Below are positions 53,101 through 64,000 of a stretch of DNA of 64,000 nucleotides, one piece after another. Every line of letters starts with the position of its first letter. The first letter of the stretch is position 1. The notes beneath the pieces were generated by a model that saw only the letters and a program-made list of their open reading frames with translations, was not told where the DNA came from and ran no database searches. Source of the DNA: CAVOJV01 sp963696325. GTDB taxonomy: Bacteria; Pseudomonadota; Gammaproteobacteria; Competibacterales; Competibacteraceae. Position numbers and translations under genes: made by a program. The stretch covers positions 62,001 to 126,000 of the forward strand of contig CAVOJV010000005.1 in NCBI GenBank assembly GCA_963696325.1, written 5' to 3'.

Positions 53101-56100
53101 TACCACTACGAGCGCAACCCGGCCGATCCGCGCGTCCAACACGCGCTGACGCTGGAAGTGGATGAGTACGGCAATGTGCTGCGCTCGGTCGCGGTCGGCT
53201 ATCCGCGAGCGAATGTCCTGGAGCGCCTGCCGGAACAGGCGGAAACCCATATCACCCTGACGCTGGCGCGGTTCGCCAAGCTGGATGACCTGGCGGACCT
53301 GTATCGGGTCGGCTTGCCGGTCGAGACCCGCACCTACGAGGTGGTGAAGCCGCCGACCGCCGCTCTACGCTTCTCCTGGGACGCGATGAGTCAACTGGCG
53401 ACTGCCCTCGTTGGCCAGCATGAGCCACCTCAGGCTAATACGATTCCCTACGAGCAATGGGATTGGCGAAAGCACTGGAACCCGCAAAACGAACCGGGCG
53501 GCCTGGTTGATGGCAGACCCCAGCACACGCGGCTGCGAATCATCGAACATGTTCGGACGTGCTACCGCGGCAATGATCTGACCGCCCTGCTGCCGGTCGG
53601 CAAGGTCGAATCCCTGGCCCTCCCAGGCGAAAGCTATACTCTGGCCTTCACGCCCGGGCTGCTGGCCCAAGTCTTCAAGCGCAAGCGAGCGGGTCAACCG
53701 GACGAAGCCTTGCTTCCGGCCGACCCGGCCCCGCTGCTCGGGGGCAAAGGGCATGATGAAGGCGGTTATGTTGCCATCGATGGCAATTGGTGGATTCCGA
53801 CAGGGCGAGTGTTCTTTGACCCTGCGGCGGACGTCGCCAATCCTGTCAATACCGCCGCCCAAGAGCGCACCACCGCCCGCCAGCATTTCTACCAGCCGCG
53901 CAAGTTCGCCGATCCCTTCGATCAGTGCACGGCGGTGGACTATGACGGGCATGACTTGCTCGTCGTCCTCACCACCGACGCCCTGAACAACACCGCCAAG
54001 GCGGAGAATGACTACCGGGTGCTGCAACCCTGGCGGGTCACCGACCCCAACCACAACCGCACCGCCGCCGCCTTCGACGCCCTGGGTCTGGTGGTGGCCA
54101 CCGCCGTGATGGGCAAGGACGGCGAGAACGAGGGCGATCTGCTGGAGGGCCTCGACGAGGATCCGCTGGATCGCTTCGCCCCGGACCAGCCCCTCGCCAG
54201 CCTGCAAGCCTTCATCAAGCAACCCCAGGCCACCGCCCCGGCCCTGCTGGGCAAGGCGACCACCCGCATCGTCTACGACCTGGAGCGCTACCAACGCGCC
54301 GGCCAGCCGCCCGTTTGCCGCCACCCTGGCGCGGGAGACCCACTACTACCCGGCACAGGACAACCAGACCCGCATCCAGATCGGCTTCACCTACTCGGAC
54401 GGGTTCGGGCGGGAGATGCAGAAGAAGATTCAGGCCGAGCCCGGCAAGGCACGGCAACGTGAATCCGATGTAGCGCTCAAGGACGGGGATATCCGTCCCG
54501 GCGATCTAAAGCGCGATGACACTGGCGACCTGATCGACGCGCCCACGCCCCACCGCTGGGTCGGCTCCGGCCGCACGGTCTACAACAACAAGGGCAAGCC
54601 GGTCCTGAAATACGAGCCCTTCTTCAGCTCGACCCACCTCTACGAGCCCGAACGGGATATGACCGACACCGGCGTCAGCCCGGTGCTCTTCTACGATCCG
54701 CTGGAGCGGGTCATCGCCACCCTGCACCCGAACCACACCTACGAGAAGGTCGTGTTCGATCCCTGGCGGCAAATCACTTACGACGTCAGCGATACTGTCA
54801 CCGCCACCGAAAAGAACCAGAAGATCGGTGACCCGCGCACCGATCCCGATATCGCCAGGTTTGTCGAGAAGTACTTCAACACCCAGCCTGCTACTTGGCA
54901 GACCTGGTATGAAGCGCGCGACGGACTATTGGCGGGAAATCCCGAGCACGAGGCCGCGCAGAAGGCGGCTCTTCATGCCGACACGCCCACGGTCGCCCAC
55001 TTGGACACCCTGGGCCGCGCCTTCCTGACCGTCGCCCACAACAAGTACGTCCGCGAGGGTGTCACCAAAGACGAGAAGTACGCCACCCGCATCGAGCTGG
55101 ACATCGAAGGCAACCAGCGCGCGGTCATCGACGCCAAGGACCGCGCGGTCATGCGTTACGACTACGACATCGCCGGTCCCGAGCAGGACGAGGACAGCTC
55201 CGCCAACCTCCATCAGTCCAGCATGGAGGCGGGCGAGCGCTGGGTGTTGAAGGACGTGACCGGCAAGCCGATCCGCGCCTGGGACAGCCGGGGTTTCGTC
55301 CGGCGCCTGACCTACGACGAGCTGCGCCGCCCGACGGGCTTGTATGTCACCGAGAACGGCCAGGAGCGACTGGCCGAGCGCACCCGCTATGGTGAAGCGG
55401 AGGGCGATGCCTTCAATCATTGCACCCGTGTCCACAAGGTCTATGACGGCGCCGGCATCGTCATCAACGTGCGATATGACTTCAGGGGCAATCCGCTGGA
55501 AACCCGGCGCGACCTGCTGCCCATCGTCATCGCGGCCAAGCAGGCGGTGAATTGGTCGCAGTTACAGGACGGCAATGCCAACGATGAAAGCTACACCAGT
55601 GAGACCGACTATGACGCGCTGAATCGCCCGATCCGGTTGACCAACCCGCACACACCCACCATGACGCCCAGCGTCACTCATCTTGGGTACAACGAGGCAA
55701 ACCTGCTCGAAAAGGTGGAGGTGAATCTGCGCGGATCCGCCGCTTCTACCCCCTTCGTTACCAACATCGATTACAACGCCAAGGGGCAGCGGGAGCGGAT
55801 TGACTACAAGAATGGCGTGACAACGACCTATCAATATGACGAGCAGACTTTCCGTCTGGCCCATCTTAAGACCACGCGCCCGGCGGGCCTCAACGGCCTT
55901 TGCTCCGAGATCTTCAATGGCCCGACCGTCGTCCAAGACTTGCATTACGCCTATGACCCGGTGGGCAATATCACCCGGATCGAGGACGCCGCCCTCAAGA
56001 CCGTCCACAACGGCCTGCCAATCAACCCGGTTTGCGGATACACCTACGATGCCATCAACCGCCTGATCGAAGCCACGGGGCGCGAGCATATCGGACAAAA

Positions 56101-58012
56101 CGCATTCGACTTCAATCCGCCGAACGGTAATCGGCGCGACTATCCCTTCGTCGGCAGCGCGGCGCCCAACGATCTGCATGCGCTTCGCAACTACACCGAG
56201 CGGTACGAATACGATGCTGTCGGCAACTTCGAGCGGATAAGCCATTCGTTTCAGAACGGTGGATGGAACCGCCATTATGATTACAAAGCCGACAGTCTCA
56301 TCGAGCCCGGCGTTCACTTCAGCAATCGGCTCACCAAGACCCGGCTCGGCAACGGTATCAACCACACCGAGACCTACACCTACACAGATGCCCAGGGCCA
56401 AGATGTCCATGGCTGCATGACCGCCATCAATCAGATGGAAATGGCCTGGGACTTCGAGGATCAGTTGCAGCGCGTTGATTTGGGGGGCGGCGGGACGGCC
56501 TACTACATCTACGACGCCGGCGGTCAGCGGGTGCGGAAGGTGATCGAGTCGCAGAATGGGTTTTCGTGGAAAGAGCGCGTCTATCTCGGAGGATTCGAGA
56601 TTTACCGGGAACACAATGGAAACGGAGTGACGTTGGAGCGCGAGTCGCTGCATGTCATGGACGATCAGCAGCGCATCGCGCTGGTGGAAACCAAAACCAC
56701 TGAAAACGGCGCTGAGGTGCCAAACCCCCTTCCCGTGCAATGCTACCAGCTCGGAAATCACCTTGGTTCCGCCAGTGTGGAATTGAATCAAGACGGCGTG
56801 CTGATTTCGTATGAGGAATACCACCCTTACGGTACGACTGCCTTCCAGGTTGGCCGCAGCGCTGCCGAGGTAAGCCTGAGGAGATACCGCTACACGGGCA
56901 AGGAGCGGGATGAGGAGACAGGACTCTATTACCACGGAGCCCGTTATTACTGTCCGTGGCTCGCCAGGTGGACAGCAGCGGATCCGGCAGGCATGGGTGA
57001 CGGTATCAACGCCTTCTCCTACGTGAAGGGCAATCCAATACGGTATATGGACCCAGAGGGGTCATCGACCTTCGACGCTGTCATCAACGCTTTGACAGCC
57101 GGCGGTTATCAGAGCTACCGACTAGCCAAGCAAGTGCAGGCGGTCGCAGAAGCCGGCTCGCCAGGTGGGCTCGGTCGCGCAGTAGGAGGGTACGCGGCTG
57201 AAACGGTGATGCTAGAGCGGCTATCGGCGACCTCTTCAAGGAATGCGCTTGCGGGTACGCTGAATTTCTTTCTGGGCGTGGGCAATTGGGCAAACGCGAT
57301 CTCTCCCTCACCCATCTATGTACAGTATCACCTGAGCGCAACAGAAAGCGGGTTTAGACCGAACACGTCTTTGGGCCTGAAAGCCGAACGCTCGTGGCAA
57401 CAGCAACAAATCCGGGCACATGTGGTAAGTATGACACCCTTGAGCGCATTCGCTGGGTTGGCTATCTCGTGCAGCGCGTTGGCGCGAAATGCCGTCGCCG
57501 CTTACGACATCAGTAACTCACGCGAGGAACGCCTGCGCGCTGCCGCAGAAGCCAGTCAGACTGCTGGCACACTTGTAGCTGCAACAGTTGCAAGTAGAAC
57601 AATACTTTCCGCAACATACCGACTAACTAAGATGGACACTACTCCGACTAATGCGCCACAAAGTCGTGTCAATCGCTTAGAGAAAGTTAACATAAGAAAT
57701 CCAGAAATATCTGAATTGAAGAAACAGGTAAAGGAGCTCCAAAGAAAACTAGCTGAACAAGAAGAAACGATAAAAGTGATTGAAGATGCAGTGCTAGAGG
57801 GTCTTAGCCCATCGCAGGGTCCAATGAAAAGGGGACAGGTAATAGCGTTGGGACGAATCAGCAGAAAATCTAGTGTAAGGGAAATAGCTGAGCAGGTAGA
57901 TCAGATAAAAGCTCAATTACAGCAGACCAGGTCTAGATTGGAGAATAGAAAGCTTTGGGCTAGGGTTGAACAACAGCGACGTACGGCTAGACGACGTGGA
58001 TTGATACCTTAA
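50104..58012 (+). CDS. fused TcB-TcC insecticidal-toxin-complex protein, SpvB/RHS type (frameshifted)
   Basis: About 2635 residues after joining two frames; one base is out of step near 54312 (frame 1 ends PPVCRHPG; the continuing frame reads FAATLARETHYYPAQ). Residues about 20-320 are the SpvB domain (LPKGGGAIRGMGEKFAANP, then SYDSGAGNGPFGLGWNL), followed by FG-GAP/VCBS blades (DLTGDGHADVL, DLSGDGLTDIARL, DIDGSGVTDIIYL) and the TcB mid domains. From about residue 1450 come RHS/YD repeats and a core-associated segment (RYTGKERDEETGLYYHGARYY region and RWTAADPAGMGDGINAF) ending in DPEG near 57061. That core normally releases the C-terminus by self-cleavage and the hollow cage encloses it. The last about 316 residues are the variable tip, which I do not recognise. 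In-frame start at 50104 follows a poly-G run; no SD is clear. Confidence 0.88.
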
Positions 58013-58384
58013 TAGGGTCTTCGCGGAAAAGTGTGGGTAGATTTGAGGGGTCGGTCGGCCTGAAAGACGCGTGGGTGCTGGGTTTCGGCGGTTTTCAGGA
58101 GCGCAGAGATTTGGCATGATATTTCGACGCCTACTTCATCGAAGCCAAAGCGTCTTGCCGACGCGTATCGATTTCCAGGTTTTCAACCGCGCGCAATGAC
58201 TCGAACACGGGTTACCCACGGGCACCCGCCTGCCTGCGCGCTTCTCACGCAGGCAGGCGGGTGCCCGTGGGTAACCCTGCGCCGGACAATAGGGGACAGA
58301 CCACGATATCCGCATTCAGCCGGAGGGCGGCCGAAACGCGAGTGGATTGACCTCAACCAATTACTACTCCCCCGAGGAGGCAAG
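58013..58384. other. spacer with perfect long inverted repeat
   Basis: This 372-bp stretch after the tcB-tcC stop contains the 30-bp inverted repeat annotated separately. Its first 120 bp (GGTCTTCGCGGAAAAGTGTG onward) are unlike the neighbours and resemble the end of an ISL3-like element, but no transposase frame is open. No gene is called. Confidence 0.4.
58209..58277. repeat. perfect 30-bp inverted repeat with 9-nt loop
   Basis: The arms 58209-58238 (beginning GGGTTACCCACGGGCACC) and 58248-58277 are exact reverse complements over 30 bp around CGCTTCTCA. The RNA hairpin would be extremely stable. There is no T-tract after it, so it is not a typical terminator. It may stop transcription from the toxin gene, protect its mRNA, or be a genomic palindromic repeat that has copies elsewhere. 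Confidence 0.85.
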
Positions 58385-59503
58385 ATGGGTCGAGAAAAAC
58401 GTTGCGCCGCTCTGGCGATTGCGACAATCTCGGTGCTTGCTGTTTGTGGGGCCATCGCACAGACCGCTGCAACTGCGTCCATGCCCACCACTCCCGTACT
58501 GTCCACCTCACCGGCAGTCGAGCTGGTAAACGGGCTTGCATGGCCAGTGGTGGCACTCCTGATCGCTGCCTTGTATCGTCGGCCCATATCTGGCTTCGTC
58601 CGTGCGCTCGGCACCCGCATCACAAAGCTCTCCCTGTTCAAAGTAGAGATCGAGCTGGCGACTGCGGGGACCAGCATGCCGCTACTCAATGACATCCGCA
58701 CTGCCGATTCCACCGCCCTGATTAACTCGGGGCGCGCGGAGCTGGAGAAAGCGCTGTCGGGCATACCGGCTGACTACGCGGAAATTGCAATAGGTGGTGG
58801 CAAGGAGTGGTTGACGTCTCGCCTCTACATCGCCGCTGTAATGATGGAGCGAATGCGCAACGTGAAGGTCTTTGTGTTCGTCGAGCGCGCACCGAAAACA
58901 GAGCGCCGGTTTGTTTCCGTCGCAGCTGTCCGGCAGTTGCGGTGGACACTTGCCCAACGCTATCCATGCCTTGAGGCCGCCTGGGTGCACGCCCTGGAGT
59001 CCTCCGTGTTCCGCTCGGCGTTCCCGATGACACCTCCTGCCGGTGTGCCGGCGCCAACGCCCCCAGCCCAGTGGCCAATCGACCCATGTACGGTTTTGTC
59101 ACCGAGCTCATCGATAATCCAATCCGATGCAGGCGCATTCGAATCTTTGCAAGCTCGCCTGCTTGTCGATGCGTTCATGAAATCGCTTCGGCGCGAAGCT
59201 CCAGCAAGCCCGGATCCCAGTGCCCATGAATGGGTCACGCTGAGCGGCACAACCCAAGAACGAGCGACCTGGGTGACACGCAAAATGCTTGAGTCATTCT
59301 TGCCGGCAGAGGCATTCGATACCTGGTCTAACGCACTTCGCGATGCGCCGCGCACACAGCGCCTGCGTGCCGTGCTTCGGCGCGCCGGTCCATTTGTCGC
59401 CTTGGTGGAAGGCGATCGCGAATTCGTTGGTCTAGCCAATCGGCAGGCGATGCTGGAAGAGATCGCGGCCTCGCTCGGCGAAGAACCCGAGCTCTCTGCG
59501 TAG
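58385..59503 (+). CDS. hypothetical membrane protein in the Tc locus
   Basis: Protein of 372 residues; the ATG at 58385 follows CGAGGAGG closely. A hydrophobic N-terminal segment (residues 6-25, possibly a signal or anchor) and a second at about 45-62 (LAWPVVALLIAALYRR) come first, then about 300 mostly soluble residues with ...GGGKEWLTSRLYIAAVMMERM and a later APTPPAQWPI linker. I do not recognise any fold. It lies between tcB-tcC and tcA on the same strand, 26 bp before the latter, so it is part of the toxin locus: a possible accessory, self-protection or release factor (inference). Confidence 0.7.
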   Translation: MGREKRCAALAIATISVLAVCGAIAQTAATASMPTTPVLSTSPAVELVNGLAWPVVALLIAALYRRPISGFVRALGTRITKLSLFKVEIELATAGTSMPLLNDIRTADSTALINSGRAELEKALSGIPADYAEIAIGGGKEWLTSRLYIAAVMMERMRNVKVFVFVERAPKTERRFVSVAAVRQLRWTLAQRYPCLEAAWVHALESSVFRSAFPMTPPAGVPAPTPPAQWPIDPCTVLSPSSSIIQSDAGAFESLQARLLVDAFMKSLRREAPASPDPSAHEWVTLSGTTQERATWVTRKMLESFLPAEAFDTWSNALRDAPRTQRLRAVLRRAGPFVALVEGDREFVGLANRQAMLEEIAASLGEEPELSA

Positions 59504-59529
59504 GGCTTATTTTCCATAGGAACTCAGCC

Positions 59530-62500
59530 ATGAAAGAGATCATTTTCCCGTTGGAATTTCGGATGCAAGGCGCCGATGTCAGTAATCTGCAAGATGCGCT
59601 GAAGCTGTTCCTTGAGCGACGCGTGATCGAAGGGGCTACACCGGAGCTATCCGCCGCTCTGCAACGTGAACTTACCGAGCAAACTTACGGCGACGCCACG
59701 CGCCGGCTGGTGAGGCTGTTGCAGGAGCAGCGGCAACTCGACAACACGGGTAGCGTCGATGAGGCCACTGCTCGCGCGATGAACGCGGTCCTCGCCGAGT
59801 GGGGGCTGTTGGAGGAGCCTATCCCGGAAAACCCTTGCGTGGTGCGCGGGCGTGTTCTCTCGGCCGACGGCCAGCCCTTGCCCGGCCTGATGGCGAGTGC
59901 TTTTGCCCGAGGGCTGCGTGGAGAAACTCCGCTCGGCACGGCGAGGACGGATCGTGAAGGACACTACCTAATCAACTACACGTCCGCCCAGCCGTCTCGC
60001 CGGAATGGTGGGGTGGCCTTGATCGTGCGCGCCTATGACCCGAATGATCCCAACAAGGTTGTGGCGGAATCGCCGCTCCTCGCCAGCGCCCCAGCCGAAA
60101 CAGAACTCGATCTGGTGGTCGCCGATAAAAGCTATCGCGGCCCCGCCGAGTACCGGCGGATCGGCGAGCACATCGATCCGCTGCTGGACGGCCTTGACCC
60201 CGCCGATCTCGACGCCGGGCAAGTTGTCCTACTGGCAGCCAGGGCCGGTATCGACCAGGTCCAACTCGCGTACTATGCGCGCGCGGCGCGGCTCGCGAGG
60301 GAAACAGGCATCCCCAAGGAAATTCTCTACGGCCTGTTCCGCCAGAATCTCCCCGTCGATTTCCCGGGTCTGCTCGCACAGGACCCGGCGCTTCGCCGGG
60401 GCGCGCTGCGCGCGGCGGTCGAGGCGAATCTGATTTCCGGCAGCGCCGTGACGGACGAGCGGCTCGAGGAAGTGCGCCGCATCGAGCAACGCGCCACCGC
60501 CTCGATCATCCTCGATCGCCCCATCACCCGCCAGCGTGCCTCGCTGCGCGAATTGTTGGCCACGGTAATCGACGACCCCCAGCAGCAGCTTTTCGCTTCT
60601 CGCTATGTCGAAAACCGAGGAGACACCACAACAGCTTTCTGGGAGCGACTGCGTGAGGAACCGGGGCTGCGTGAACACGTCGATGCGTTGCAGTTTACCC
60701 ACCAGCTTGGAGCGCTGACGGGTGCGCATCTGCCGCTGGTCAAAGAACTGCAACGCAGACAGCGCGCTGGCGAGTTCACTTCGATCCAGGAGCTTGCTCA
60801 AAAAAGTGCGGCGGATTGGGAAAACATTATTCGTCAGCCCGGCATTGACGTCCCGGAGGGTGTGCCCGGCACCGACGCTGAGGAAAGAGCGCGTCACTAT
60901 AGCCGGGCCATCGCCCATATGCTGGAAGATGCGTTTCCCACAGCCTTCATCACCGCGAGAATCGCCGAGAGTAAGCTGGAGCGCAGAGCCGAGCTCGGGC
61001 AGTTTTTTGCCGCTAACGCCGATTTCACAATAGAAGGTCCACGGCTAGAGACGTATCTGGCAACGAACCCTCAGGCACTTGATCATGTCCCTGCCCAGCA
61101 CCGCGAAACGGTAAGAGAACAGATCAAGGGCCTGCAACGCCTGCGGCGTTTGACGCCACGCGCGACGCAGATGATCCCCCTGCTCAAGGACGGGCTGGAC
61201 TCGGCCCACGCCATTACGCGATTGGGTCCTGCCGTGCTCCAGTCCCGGTATGCCAAGGTGCTGGGCAATAGTGCAGGCCCCCTGGAAATCTACGAACAGG
61301 CCGAGCAAGTCGCCGGCACCGCCATCAACCTGCTCACGGACTACGGCCTCGGATCGAGCAAAGTCGATGTGAAGGCTTTGCTGGATAGCCGGGCGCCAGC
61401 GGATGCGGGCACCCCAGACTGGCGCGCGCTGTTCGGTTCCCTCGATCTCTGCGAGTGCGAACATTGCCGGTCGGTCTACAGTCCCGCCGCCTACCTGGTC
61501 GATATTCTGCACTTTCTCAGGGATCGCCAACTGGTCGCGCCCAAGGGCATCACCCTGCGGGACGAAGTGCAGCCGGACGGCTCATCGATCAAAGTCATTG
61601 ACGAGGTTGTTTTCCAGGATAAATCGGCGGCCGATGTCCTGCTGGGCCGCCGGCCCGATTTGCAGGAGATCGAGCTCACCTGCGAAAACACCAACATCCC
61701 CGTCCCCTATGTCGATCTGGTCCGCGAGATCCTGGAAGAGGCGATTGCACCGCTGCCGCCCTTCGCTCCCTTCGCGCTCCCCGCCAACAATCAGGCGCAA
61801 CTGGAAGCGGCGCTGGATCAAGCCGAGGTTTCCGATGCGCTCGCCGCCGCCTTCGAGACCGGTGGCCAACCAAAACTCGACAAATCGTTTGCGCAGGTCA
61901 CCGTCAAGAAAGCCGGCAAGTGGTGGGTCATCGATGATCTCGCCTGTAGCTACACGATTCACAAAGACAAAACCGACGGCAAACTGCACGTCGTCACCAG
62001 AGGCCGGCAAACCAAAGGCGATGCCGCAGAAAGGGCAGCGAATCCGCAATACCTCAATCCTGCGTCCTACCTGAAGCTGGCACGCGAGGTCGCCCCGCTG
62101 GGCCACTGCAATCGTTTATTCCTGGCCGCTGTTCCTACCAGCCTGCCGTTTAATCTCTGGCTAGAAGAAATCCGAGCTTACTTGCGCCACCTCGGTGTAC
62201 AACGCCATGAAGTGATGGAGGCGTTATTGCCAGGGGATCGCACGAACCTCTTGAATCAAGGGGCTGTCGCCCGCGAATACCTTGGTCTCACGCCAGAAGA
62301 AGCCGCGCTGGTTACCGGCGCGGTTGCCGGCGCGGTTGCCGGGCAGCCCGGTGCCATAAATCCAGGACAATGGAATCTGTGGGGGTTCGCAAGCAAGGAT
62401 CTGAGCAGCCCGACCGCGATCCCGGACCCGGCGAACGGTGCCCAGTGGATCAGCGCGACCACCGACAATCCGAACGACCACGATTGGCTGCACATTCTCA

Positions 62501-64000
62501 CGGAACGGGTCGATGTGTTTCTGCAACAGTCCGGCCTGCGTTATACGGAACTGCTCGCCCTGCTGGGATGCTACGCGGTGAATCCGCTGGTCGGGGGCGT
62601 GCGTCCGATCACTTTGAAGTCACGCAAGGCCGCTGATGAGGATACCTGCGATCCGTCGCTGTTGCGCCTGGACGGATTCGAGGTGATAGAGGCTGAGCGG
62701 GCCGTGCGTTTTATTCGGCTCTGGCGCAAGCTGGGTTGGACGATGCGCGATCTCGATCGCGCCCTGGTTGAGTCTGAACCCTGCCCAATTGGACGATGGC
62801 GTGCTGATACAGCTCTCACATATTGCCCGCTTGCACAAGAGGTTGAAGCTGCCGATTGACCGGCTGGCCGCTTGGTCGGCGGCGGCACTGGCGGGACCGC
62901 AACTGCATTTGTGGTGGAACGCGAGCTACGTGGATCATGAAGCGTCTGGCCAGCCCACGCTGCCTTCAATGTACGAGCGGCTCTTTCGTAACAAAGCCGT
63001 CATTAACCCCTTAGTTCCGGCATTTTGCGCGAATCCTGCCCAGCTCGAAGCGGCCGAGACTTTAAGTGGCCATAGCGCAACGATCACTGCCGCGCTCGGC
63101 ATTGGCGCCGCCGATTTCGCGCTGCTACTGCATGACAAAGCCGTCATACCGCCCAGTCAGGCCGATCCGACTAAGCCCGACGATACGCTGCACTTGGCGA
63201 ACCTTGCCGAGCTCGATCGCCATGCCGGCTTAGCGAAAGCGTTGCGACTGCCGATCCGCGATTATCTCACCTTGCTCAAACTGCTGGGCGTTCAGCCCTT
63301 CGCGTCCACAGCCACAACCTTACGTCTTGTGGAACGAGTGGAGCGCCTGCGCGCCTCGGGTTTCACGGTTGCCGAGCTCGATTATCTCTTGCGGCATGAA
63401 TTTACGTCGGCCGCCGGCATCGCCCTGACGGAGCAGCAAATCGGGCTTGTGCTGAGCGATATCCGTACGGGGCTGCAGGCGATTGCCTCCGAGACTACGT
63501 TCGTCGCTAAAAGCGGCGGCCCGGTCCCAGCAACCGAAGACAAAACAGGTGAGCTTACCCGGCAGAAGCTGGCCCAGTTGAACTGGGACGCGGCGCTGAT
63601 CGACCAGGCGATCAACATGCTCAACGATACCGCCGTGTATGAAGCCGATCTGGCCGCAGCGCCTGCGGGCCCACTACCAAACGACACCGGCACGTATGCG
63701 GTAAATCTGGCGGCGCTGCCGGCAGGCTACAAGATCCCCGCCATGCTGCAGGGCGTTGTGTATCACGACGCCACCGCCCAGCAATTGCGATCCACACGTG
63801 TGCTGACGCCCGCTGAGCGGTCCGCCCTTCTTAAGAATGAGCTGGTCGCGCTGGCTCCGACGTTAAAAGAATTGCTGCAACAGCCTGAGGAACTCCACGG
63901 TGCGATTGCTTACGACGCTAAGGCCCTTAAGCTGCGCTTCACCGGCGTGATGACCAAGGTGCGTTTGGCCAGGTTGCTGAAAGCGTTTCCCAACGATAAC
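59530..64000 (+). CDS. TcA-like toxin complex subunit with N-terminal peptidoglycan-binding-like domain (partial, frameshifted)
   Basis: Start of a very large protein that runs off the right end (at least 1490 residues here). Residues about 5-95 look like a peptidoglycan-binding (PG_binding_1) domain: FRMQGADVSNLQDALKLFL, then VDEATARAMNAVL. Residues about 100-190 look like a carboxypeptidase-regulatory-like fold (VVRGRVLSADGQPLPGLMAS, GTARTDREGHYLINYTS). Further on, CECEHCRSVYSPAAYLVD is a hallmark of the VRP1/TcA family, followed by alpha-helical TcA shell sequence. At 62770 an extra base changes the frame (read-on sequence SLNPAQLDDGVLIQLSHIARL), which then continues open to the window's end. 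In Tc complexes TcA pentamers bind cells and form the injection channel. Confidence 0.85.

Noticed and set aside
58018..58140. ISL3-like element end after the tcB-tcC stop
   Set aside because: Only a weak resemblance in the first bases; no transposase frame or matching second end.
1..64000. CRISPR arrays, rRNA, tRNA or integrase genes
   Set aside because: No repeat-spacer pattern, tRNA cloverleaf or integrase-like ORF was seen on either strand by eye; tRNAscan-type searches were not possible.

Overview
The window is chromosomal DNA of a GC-rich gammaproteobacterium. The evidence is the gene order nrdR-ribD-ribE-ribBA-ribH-nusB, an IscR with the canonical cysteine spacing, EttA, a PdhR-type regulator, sucA-sucB-lpd, and a polyhydroxyalkanoate-type phasin. 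The lactate, 2-oxoglutarate and fatty-acid genes point to a heterotroph able to use lactate and lipids. I cannot fix the genus from sequence alone.

Layout. 1-13.6 kb holds housekeeping and small metabolic genes: a NodIJ-like ABC exporter, iscR with its own IscR-type promoter, a FabH2-like ketoacyl synthase, aroC, an MFS transporter, a macrodomain protein, a phasin, a MITE-like element, a nitronate monooxygenase, the tRNA t6A dehydratase gene and a TatD nuclease. 13.7-19.4 kb is the sucA-sucB-lpd cluster on the minus strand. 19.7-25.5 kb carries ettA, a VolA-like surface lipase next to a FadL-type fatty-acid porin, and YciA thioesterase. 25.6-32.5 kb is a looser region: a histone-deacetylase-family gene, an HTH/periplasmic-binding-like regulator, an orphan ABC ATPase, small unknown ORFs, a Crp/Fnr regulator with a palindromic site just upstream, and decayed fragments of an ABC ATPase and a HAD phosphatase. 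32.7-38 kb is the nrdR-riboflavin-nusB operon, preceded by a 51-codon remnant of glyA. 38.3-47.4 kb is a complete lactate module: divergent PdhR/LldR regulator, promoter with dyad operator, lutABC, a D-lactate dehydrogenase of the FAD plus Fe-S type, and lldP, closed by a terminator. 47.4-50 kb carries a PAS-GGDEF-EAL protein and a decayed CheB/CheR-PAS fragment.

50.1-64 kb is a Tc (toxin complex) locus: a giant fused TcB-TcC (SpvB/RHS) gene with an unrecognised C-terminal tip, a perfect 30-bp inverted repeat, an unknown membrane protein, and a TcA-like gene that runs off the right edge. The TcA-like protein begins with peptidoglycan-binding-like and carboxypeptidase-regulatory-like domains. 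This is the most unusual part of the window.

Four otherwise good genes (fadL, the deacetylase, tcB-tcC and tcA) are each broken by a single-base frame change. This could be sequencing or assembly error, or real decay. The annotation gives the joined genes and marks the break points.
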